From the NCBI GenBank assembly GCA_963665075.1, contig OY762063.1, positions 930,001 through 994,000 of the forward strand: a stretch of 64,000 nucleotides of DNA, given 5' to 3'. The translations under genes and the position numbers were made by a program. The notes under the pieces are model-generated. The model worked only from the letters and a program-made list of their open reading frames with translations. It made no database searches and was not told the DNA's origin. Origin of the DNA: JAPULR01 sp963665075. Its GTDB lineage: Bacteria > Chloroflexota > Dehalococcoidia > Lucifugimonadales > GCA-2712585. This document shows positions 58,808 through 64,000 of the stretch, in pieces (position 1 is the first letter of the stretch; each line of letters starts with the position of its first letter).

Positions 58808-60225
58808 TCCCCCTCCACCTCATAGACTGGCCCTACCCCCTCCGGCTCCCGCACCGAAAGCTCGTATCCCTCCCCCACGGCCTCCTCTTCGCCGGAGAAG
58901 AACCGGAACTGGTGTAGCTGGTGCTGCGAAATAAACTTGAGCCGGCGAATGGGCTTGTAAATCAACTGCCCGCTCTGCTGCACACCGTAGAAGGCGGGCG
59001 CGTTCTGCCACCCGCAATACTTGCACGCGAACGTCACGTCCCCCTCCTCCCCCTGCATCACCGCGAACCCCGGCTGGCACCCCTGCGGCTCCTGGCTCAC
59101 CACGCACGTCGGATTCCCGCACTCGACCCCCTCCGCATTCACCGTCCCGTCCTCAGACTCCTCCCCCGCCGCCGCTCTCTTCCACGGCTTCAACCCCAGC
59201 GCCAGACTCAACAGCGCCATCCGTACCGGCACCCCGTACCCCGCCTGGTCGAAATACTTGCTGCGATGGTCTTCGTCCATGTCGTAGGAAATCTCATCCA
59301 CCCGCGGCAGGGGATGCAGCACAATCGAACGCGTAAACCGGCTCCTCATCGTGTCCCTGCTTATGCGCGGATACCTCCGACCGCCCTCCTCCTTCAACGC
59401 CGCGTCCCGCTCCACCTGCTTCCGCGTCACGTAGAACACCAGCTCCGACCCTGGAGAAAGCTGCAACCGCAAGTTCGGCTCGTCCTCCATCAACGCCCTC
59501 TGATGCGGACGGCTCGGCGTCATGTAGATGGCGTCCAATGACGAAGCCTCATCCTCGCCCGCGTCGCCGCCGTATAGCGCCTGAAAATCCCCCGACGGCA
59601 CCCGCTCTATCTGCCTGCCGTACTGAATCTGAATCTTCGCCCTCACGTGCTCCGGCAGTCCCAGACCCTCCCCCGGCACGAAGAACAGTTCCGCCCCGAA
59701 CCTCAGCAGCCCGAATATCAGCGAATGCACCGTCCTGCCGTGCTTCAAGTCGCCGCACAACGCCACCCGCAGCCCCTCCAACGACCCCTTCTCCGCCACC
59801 AGCGTAAACAGGTCGCACAACGTCTGCGTCGGATGCTCGTGCCCGCCGTCTCCGCCGTTGATGACCGGCACGGAAGCGTAATCCGCCGCCAGCCGCGCCG
59901 ACCCCTCCCACGGATGGCGCATCGTGATAACGTCGGAATACTTGCTCCATATCCGAATCGTATCAACCAGCGTCTCCCCCTTCTCCATCGACGACGACCC
60001 CGTCCCCACTGTCGAAATCACCCGCCCGCCAAGCCGGTTCATCGCCGATTCGAAAGAACCCCGCGTCCGCGTGCTCGGCTCGAAGAACAGGCTCGCCATG
60101 ATATATCCCTGCGCCACCGACGAATGCCCCCGGATGTCCGACGCCATCTCGCGCGCCAACTCCAACACGTCCACTATCTCCTCGTTGGACATGTCTTCGA
60201 TGGATATAAGCCCGCCGCGATACAC
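58804..60225 (-). CDS. pyrB: Aspartate carbamoyltransferase with C-terminal PyrI-type zinc domain
   Basis: 473 residues where catalytic chains have about 310. Residues 1-350 are PyrB: carbamoyl-phosphate loop FFEPSTRTRGSFE (47-59), GDGGHEHPTQTLCDL, and LHPLPRVDEI (303-312). Residues 365-415 match the zinc domain of the regulatory chain PyrI: C369-x4-C374 (CGNPTC) and C401-x2-C404 (CKYC), with SQEPQGCQPGFAV between. The nucleotide-binding domain of PyrI is missing. A further 55 residues follow. So the Zn module is fused to the catalytic chain; allosteric control by CTP/ATP is not expected. ATG start three bases after the pyrR stop. Confidence 0.93.
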   Translation of the reverse strand: MYRGGLISIEDMSNEEIVDVLELAREMASDIRGHSSVAQGYIMASLFFEPSTRTRGSFESAMNRLGGRVISTVGTGSSSMEKGETLVDTIRIWSKYSDVITMRHPWEGSARLAADYASVPVINGGDGGHEHPTQTLCDLFTLVAEKGSLEGLRVALCGDLKHGRTVHSLIFGLLRFGAELFFVPGEGLGLPEHVRAKIQIQYGRQIERVPSGDFQALYGGDAGEDEASSLDAIYMTPSRPHQRALMEDEPNLRLQLSPGSELVFYVTRKQVERDAALKEEGGRRYPRISRDTMRSRFTRSIVLHPLPRVDEISYDMDEDHRSKYFDQAGYGVPVRMALLSLALGLKPWKRAAAGEESEDGTVNAEGVECGNPTCVVSQEPQGCQPGFAVMQGEEGDVTFACKYCGWQNAPAFYGVQQSGQLIYKPIRRLKFISQHQLHQFRFFSGEEEAVGEGYELSVREPEGVGPVYEVEGE

Positions 60226-60227
60226 GC

Positions 60228-60764
60228 CTACCCGTCCCTTCCCCTCAGCAGGGCCACCTCGTCCCGCCCGTCCACCTCCCTCAACCGCACCTGCACCCGC
60301 TCGCTGCGAGAAGTCGGAAGATTCTTGCCCACGTAATCCGCCCGTATCGGCAACTCCCGGTGCCCCCTGTCCACCAGAATCGCCAGCTGCACCAGCCGGG
60401 GCCTACCCGCCCGCATCAGCGCGTCGAGAGCGCACCGCGCCGTCCGCCCCGTGTACAACACGTCGTCTACCACAACGATCTTCCGCCCGTCCACGTCCAA
60501 CGACGGGGAAGGACGACGACCATCCCGGCAAACTCCGTCGTCCCTGAACGGACTCACGTCCAACCCCGCCAGCGGCGGCGCGACCCTCTCCACCTCGCGA
60601 ATCTTCGACGCCAGCCGCCGCGCCAGGGGCAGCCCCCGTGTCAGAATTCCCACCAGCGTCAACCCGTCAACGCCCCCGTTGCGCTCCAATATCTGATGCG
60701 CGATGCGCCACAGAATCCTGTCCAGCGACGCGCCGTCCAGAATCGTCTTATCCGGCGTCTCCAA
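60228..60764 (-). CDS. pyrR: Pyrimidine operon attenuation protein / uracil phosphoribosyltransferase PyrR
   Basis: 178 residues. It binds UMP and pyr leader RNA to promote termination, and can act as a weak uracil phosphoribosyltransferase. Seen: TILDGASLDRILWRIAHQILERNGG, LVGILTRGLPLARRLA, the PRPP loop KIVVVDDVLYTGRTARCALDAL and LVDRGHRELPIRADYVGKNLPTSRSERV. TTG at 60764 gives the usual N-terminus and length; a longer open frame upstream runs through the terminator hairpin and is rejected. First gene of pyrR-pyrB-carA-orf-carB. Confidence 0.94.
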   Translation of the reverse strand: METPDKTILDGASLDRILWRIAHQILERNGGVDGLTLVGILTRGLPLARRLASKIREVERVAPPLAGLDVSPFRDDGVCRDGRRPSPSLDVDGRKIVVVDDVLYTGRTARCALDALMRAGRPRLVQLAILVDRGHRELPIRADYVGKNLPTSRSERVQVRLREVDGRDEVALLRGRDG

Positions 60765-60793
60765 CCGGCTCGCCTGGGCCGTGATTCGGGCCA

Positions 60794-60824
60794 ACAAAAA
60801 CCCCCTTGCCGGCTTGACAAGGGG
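60794..60824 (-). terminator. Attenuator terminator in the pyr leader
   Basis: Minus strand CCCCTTG-9-base loop-CAAGGGG followed by GTTTTTGTT, 30 bases before the pyrR start. The 5' arm can instead pair with CAAGG in the PyrR-binding element, forming an antiterminator. Confidence 0.88.
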
Positions 60825-60854
60825 CGCACGCAAATACCCTATCGTGCAGACAAT

Positions 60855-60869
60855 CCTTGCCAACCTCGC
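60855..60869 (-). promoter_or_regulatory. PyrR-binding anti-antiterminator sequence
   Basis: Minus strand GCGAGGTTGGCAAGG, close to the Bacillus PyrR-binding consensus AGAGGCTTGCAAGG. Situated 30 bases before the attenuator terminator, in the expected order. Confidence 0.7.
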
Positions 60870-60907
60870 CGGGCTGAATTAAAGGTTAGTCCCAAAAAAG
60901 AATTCCG

Positions 60908-60940
60908 CCACCCAGTCTACCACACCCCCAGAAAAACGCA
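60908..60940 (-). promoter_or_regulatory. Candidate pyr operon promoter
   Basis: Minus strand TTGCGT, a 16-base spacer, TAGACT. It would start the transcript upstream of the PyrR-binding element. Weak match. Confidence 0.4.
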
Positions 60941-60957
60941 ACCACCCTTCTCTCTTA

Positions 60958-61210
60958 ATCCCTTCCCCCTTGACGGGGGAAGGTTAGGATGGGGGTGTCT
61001 CCCCACTCACCCTGAGCCTGTCCTGAGCTTGTCGAAGGGCCTGTCGAAGGGTCGAGCGGCCCCCTCCGTCATTCCGGGGAACGCCGGAATGACGGAGACC
61101 TTTGCATAACTCTTGCTCCCGCGCAAGCGGGAGTCCACCTCCCTCCTTCCCTCCGTAGCGGCGACCGGAGCAACAACCATCTCTTGACTCCCGCGCAAGC
61201 GGGAACCCAC
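60958..61210 (+). repeat. Repeat cluster between pyr operon and pdxS
   Basis: R3, an R2 with an internal duplication (CTGAGCCTGTCCTGAGCTTG, then GGGCCTGTCGAAGGG), an R1 variant joined to GACGGAGACCTTTGCATAAC, and two R1 copies. All in plus orientation. No gene. Confidence 0.85.
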
Positions 61211-61224
61211 CCCCACCCCCTCAA

Positions 61225-61253
61225 TTGCCAATTCCCAACCCCTGGCGTATAAT
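61225..61253 (+). promoter_or_regulatory. pdxS-pdxT promoter
   Basis: TTGCCA, 17-base spacer, TATAAT; start expected about 35 bases before the pdxS ATG. Confidence 0.8.
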
Positions 61254-61295
61254 TCCACCATCAGCACCTTAACTCCCGCAAAAAGAGGAGCAGAC

Positions 61296-62216
61296 ATGGC
61301 AACTGGCAAGGATAGACTCAACGGCTCGGAAAACGCCCAGATCGGCACTTGGGAAGTGAAAACCGGAATGGCCGAACAGCTTAAGGGCGGCGTCATCATG
61401 GACGTCGTCACCGCCGAAGAGGCCAAAATCGCCGAGGACGCCGGCGCCTGCGCCGTCATGGCCCTGGAACGCGTCCCCGCCGACATCCGCAAGGACGGCG
61501 GCGTCGCCCGCATGTCCGACCCCACCAAGATAATCGAAATTCAGGAGGCCGTCACCATCCCGGTTATGGCCAAGTGCCGCATCGGTCACTTCGCCGAAGC
61601 TCAGGTCCTCCAAGCCCTCGGGATAGACTATATCGACGAGTCCGAAGTCCTCACCCCCGCCGACGAAGACCATCACGTGTGGAAGCACAACTTCACTGTC
61701 CCCTTCGTCTGCGGCTGCCGCAATCTCGGCGAAGCCCTCCGCCGCATCAGCGAAGGCGCCGCCATGATTCGCACCAAGGGCGAAGCAGGCACCGGCGACA
61801 TCGTCGAGGCCGTCCGCCACAACCGCACCGTCCAGGACGAAATCCGCAAGATTATGAACATGTCCGAGGACGAACTTCCCACCGAGGCCAAGCTCCTCGG
61901 CGCCCCCCTGGAACTCGTCCAGGCCGTCAAGCGGCAGGGCCGCATGCCCGTCGTCAACTTCTCCGCCGGCGGCGTCGCCACCCCCGCCGACGCATCCCTT
62001 ATGATGCAGCTCGGCTCCGACGGAGTCTTCGTCGGCTCCGGCATCTTCAAGTCCTCCAACCCGCCCCTCATGGCCAAGGCAATCGTCGAGGCCGTCACCT
62101 ACTACCAGGACCCCGAAATCGTCGCTAAGGTATCGAGGGGTTTGGGAGACGCCATGCCCGGCCTATCCGTCAGGGAGCTGAAGGAGGGGGAACTCCTCGC
62201 CACAAGAGGCTGGTAG
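61296..62216 (+). CDS. pdxS: Pyridoxal 5'-phosphate synthase subunit PdxS
   Basis: 306 residues. It forms PLP from ribose 5-phosphate, glyceraldehyde 3-phosphate and ammonia. Seen: GVIMDVVTAEEAKIAEDAGACAVMALERVPADIR (with the Schiff-base region), MSDPTKIIEIQEAVTIPVMAKCRIGHFAEAQ, DESEVLTPADEDHHVWKH, GEAGTGDIVEAVRH and NFSAGGVATPADASLMMQLGSDGVFVGSGIFKS. Very conserved, normal length. GAGGAG 7 bases before the ATG. pdxT follows within 35 bases. Confidence 0.98.
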   Translation: MATGKDRLNGSENAQIGTWEVKTGMAEQLKGGVIMDVVTAEEAKIAEDAGACAVMALERVPADIRKDGGVARMSDPTKIIEIQEAVTIPVMAKCRIGHFAEAQVLQALGIDYIDESEVLTPADEDHHVWKHNFTVPFVCGCRNLGEALRRISEGAAMIRTKGEAGTGDIVEAVRHNRTVQDEIRKIMNMSEDELPTEAKLLGAPLELVQAVKRQGRMPVVNFSAGGVATPADASLMMQLGSDGVFVGSGIFKSSNPPLMAKAIVEAVTYYQDPEIVAKVSRGLGDAMPGLSVRELKEGELLATRGW

Positions 62217-62250
62217 AAGACTTCTGACCTCAGCGCCATTGCAAGAACCT

Positions 62251-62835
62251 ATGCTCACCGTCGGCGTGGTCGCAGTCCAGGGCGATTTTGCCAGGCACGT
62301 CGCTCTTCTCAAAGAGTTGAACGTCGCCACCCGCGAGGTGCGCTTGCCGGAGGACCTGGAAGGTCTTGACGCCCTGATCATGCCCGGCGGCGAGAGCACG
62401 ACCTTTCGCCACCTCTTCGACCTCTACGGCCTGGCCGAACCTATTGCCGCCCTTGCCGCCTCCGGAGTTCCCACGTGGGGCACCTGCGCCGGCATGATAA
62501 TGATGGCCTCCGAGCTTGAAGACCCCCGCCCGCAACCCCTCGGCCTCATGGACGTGACCGTCAGCCGAAACGCCTACGGCCGCCAGGTGGATAGCTTCGT
62601 AATCGATATCAACTTTCCGATTCTCGGCGATGAACCCTTCCACACCGTCTTCATCCGCGCCCCCGCCGCCACCCGCGTCGGCTCCGACGTGGAAGTCCTC
62701 GGCGCCCTCCCCGACGGCACCCCCGTCGCCCTCCGACAAGACAATATGCTGGTGACGTCTTTCCACCCCGAACTCACCGGAGACACCCGCTTCCACCAAT
62801 ACTTCCTCAGCCTGATTAACCCATGCCATAGGTGA
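62251..62835 (+). CDS. pdxT: Pyridoxal 5'-phosphate synthase glutaminase subunit PdxT
   Basis: 194 residues. It releases ammonia from glutamine for PdxS. Seen: VGVVAVQGDFARHVALLKEL, LIMPGGESTTFRHLFDLYGL, GTCAGMIMMA (nucleophile Cys) and TSFHPELTGDTRFHQYFL (His-Glu). ATG at 62251 gives the usual start; a TTG 12 bases earlier is possible. Cotranscribed with pdxS. Confidence 0.97.
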   Translation: MLTVGVVAVQGDFARHVALLKELNVATREVRLPEDLEGLDALIMPGGESTTFRHLFDLYGLAEPIAALAASGVPTWGTCAGMIMMASELEDPRPQPLGLMDVTVSRNAYGRQVDSFVIDINFPILGDEPFHTVFIRAPAATRVGSDVEVLGALPDGTPVALRQDNMLVTSFHPELTGDTRFHQYFLSLINPCHR

Positions 62836-62842
62836 ACCGACC

Positions 62843-64000
62843 TTGATAGAACCCCAAACCCAACAGCTTGAACGCCATATCCAGGACGACCTGGACCTCC
62901 TCCTCCAATGCCTCCCTTCCCGCGTCGTCGGACCCCTCCGCGACATGACCGACCTCAGCGACCTTCTGGAAGTCGTCCTCGACCTCGCCCGCCCGCCGGA
63001 GGCCCGCTTCCCCCACGGCGACGTCATCCTGGACACCGACGAGGTCACACCCGCCGACCTGGACTACGTAACCTCCCGCATCGGCGAGTTCGGCGACGAC
63101 AACCGATCCGGCATCGAACGCACCCTCCACCGCATCTCCGCCATCCGCAACCGCAAGGGCCGCATCCTCGGCATCACCTGCCGCGTCGGTCGCGCCGTCT
63201 ACGGCACCATCGCCACCATCGAAGACCTGGTATTCTCCGGCAAGAACATCCTACTCCTTGGACGACCCGGCGTCGGCAAGACCACCATGCTGCGCGAAGT
63301 CAGCCGCGTCCTCGCCGACAACGCCAGGAAGCGCGTCATCGTCGTCGACACATCCAACGAAATCGCCGGCGACGGGGACATCCCCCACCCCGCCATCGGC
63401 CACGCCCGCCGCATGCAGGTCGCCTCCTCCAACCTCCAGCACGCCGTCATGATTGAAGCTGTCGAAAACCACATGCCCCAGGTCATCGTCATCGACGAAA
63501 TGGGTACGGAACTCGAAGCCGCAGCCGCCCGCACTATCGCCGAGCGCGGCGTCCAGCTTATCGCCACCGCCCACGGCAACTCCCTGGACAACCTCATCCT
63601 CAACCCCACCCTCTCCGACCTGGTCGGCGGCATCCAGACCGTCACGTTGGGCGACGACGAAGCCCGCTACCGCGGCACCCAGAAGAGCGTCCTGGAGCGT
63701 AAAGCCCCGCCCACCTTCGACGTGGTTGTCGAGATTCAGAGTTGGGACACCGTCGCAGTCCACGACGACGTCGCCAAAGTCGTCGATTCCTGGCTGAGAG
63801 GCTACCCCCTCGTCCCTCAAGTCCGCCGCCTCGACGAAGCCGGGCAGGTCGTCAAGGACAGCCAATCCGCGTCCATCGATGAGGCCCCCCCGTCCCCAAC
63901 GGCTTCTCCCTTCGCCAACGATTCCCTCGCTCCCCGCATCTTCCTATTCGGCGTGGGCCGCGACAAGCTGGAACAGGCCGCCGACAACTCCGGCGTCAAC
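62843..64000 (+). CDS. SpoIIIAA-like AAA ATPase (R3H/Ycf45-type), 3' end missing
   Basis: 386 residues present, open to the window edge. Residues about 1-105: helical N-terminal domain with LQCLPSRVVGPLRDMTDLSDLLEVVLDLARPPEARF and SRIGEFGDDNRSGIERTLHRISAIRNRKGRI. Residues 106-310: ATPase with Walker A LLLGRPGVGKTTMLREVSRVLA, VIVVDTSNEIAGDGDIPHPAIGHARRMQV and Walker B PQVIVIDEMGTELEAAAARTIAERGVQLIATAHGNSLDNLI. This matches the SpoIIIAA/Ycf45 group, which in many bacteria ends in an R3H domain. TTG at 62843 with AGGTG 8 bases upstream. It probably belongs to the pdx transcript. Confidence 0.85.
   Translation, partial: MIEPQTQQLERHIQDDLDLLLQCLPSRVVGPLRDMTDLSDLLEVVLDLARPPEARFPHGDVILDTDEVTPADLDYVTSRIGEFGDDNRSGIERTLHRISAIRNRKGRILGITCRVGRAVYGTIATIEDLVFSGKNILLLGRPGVGKTTMLREVSRVLADNARKRVIVVDTSNEIAGDGDIPHPAIGHARRMQVASSNLQHAVMIEAVENHMPQVIVIDEMGTELEAAAARTIAERGVQLIATAHGNSLDNLILNPTLSDLVGGIQTVTLGDDEARYRGTQKSVLERKAPPTFDVVVEIQSWDTVAVHDDVAKVVDSWLRGYPLVPQVRRLDEAGQVVKDSQSASIDEAPPSPTASPFANDSLAPRIFLFGVGRDKLEQAADNSGVN

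Noticed and set aside
60765..60863. N-terminal extension of PyrR from an upstream TTG
   Set aside because: It would be encoded by the PyrR-binding element and terminator hairpin, and PyrR proteins do not have it.

Overview
The window looks like chromosomal DNA of an uncultured, GC-rich bacterium. My best guess is Chloroflexota, Dehalococcoidia (SAR202-like). This is inferred from gene content (paralogous CoA-transferases, crotonases and SDRs; PdxST; CIRCE-type groESL; leaderless-looking promoters) and from intergenic spacers filled with small palindromic repeats. No 16S rRNA or tRNA gene is present to confirm it, and no insertion sequence, integrase or CRISPR array was recognised.

Layout. 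1-2.6 kb: minus-strand CoA-transferase genes in the order A, B-A fusion, B (cut by the window edge). 2.7-5.3 kb: an AT-richer island with 11-bp iterons, a membrane protein, a membrane-anchored collagen-like protein and a small Cys-rich protein. 5.4-7.5 kb: groES-groEL behind a strong promoter and a CIRCE operator. 7.6-15 kb: two crotonases (one carrying repeat elements in frame), a methyltransferase, DUF3224 and DUF3800 proteins, an acyl-CoA ligase, a P-loop kinase and two small related proteins; a pair of hairpin elements at 11.6-11.9 kb may be small RNAs. 15-19.3 kb: a solute-binding lipoprotein, a two-domain VOC protein, an SDR and a TPP enzyme. 19.7-22.1 kb: an MNT/HEPN toxin-antitoxin pair, DUF2442 and a PD-(D/E)XK protein. 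22.1-32.5 kb: a DUF418 membrane protein, tandem SDRs, a permease, a DUF1330 protein, a methyltransferase, a GNAT and an MFS transporter. 33.1-36.3 kb: a dihydropyrimidinase-like amidohydrolase with a second permease. 36.4-36.8 kb: rnpB. 37-49.4 kb: housekeeping genes (zinc-ribbon coiled-coil protein, a cysteinyl-tRNA synthetase fused to a glycosyltransferase, XRE regulator, DUF2851, tsaD, CNNM transporter, phosphatase, tilS, GT2). 49.5-53.3 kb: a solitary 1259-residue nuclease/STAND-NTPase protein that is probably an anti-phage sensor. 53.6-60.9 kb: the pyrimidine operon pyrR-pyrB-carA-orf-carB with a PyrR attenuator. 61.2-64 kb: pdxS-pdxT and a SpoIIIAA/R3H-type ATPase cut by the window edge.

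The most unusual whole-window signal is the set of dispersed palindromic repeats. Four main families (called R1-R4 here) occupy almost every spacer. They point the same way on the plus strand over 60 kb almost without exception, whatever the direction of neighbouring genes. Their stems show compensatory changes. In one case they sit inside an open crotonase reading frame, and in another they supply the end of carA.

Functional links visible from context: groES/groEL heat-shock control by HrcA; UMP-pathway genes controlled by PyrR; PLP synthesis by PdxST; an amidohydrolase beside a nucleobase-type permease, suggesting salvage or breakdown of a cyclic amide. All family assignments rest on reading motifs by eye; no database search was run.
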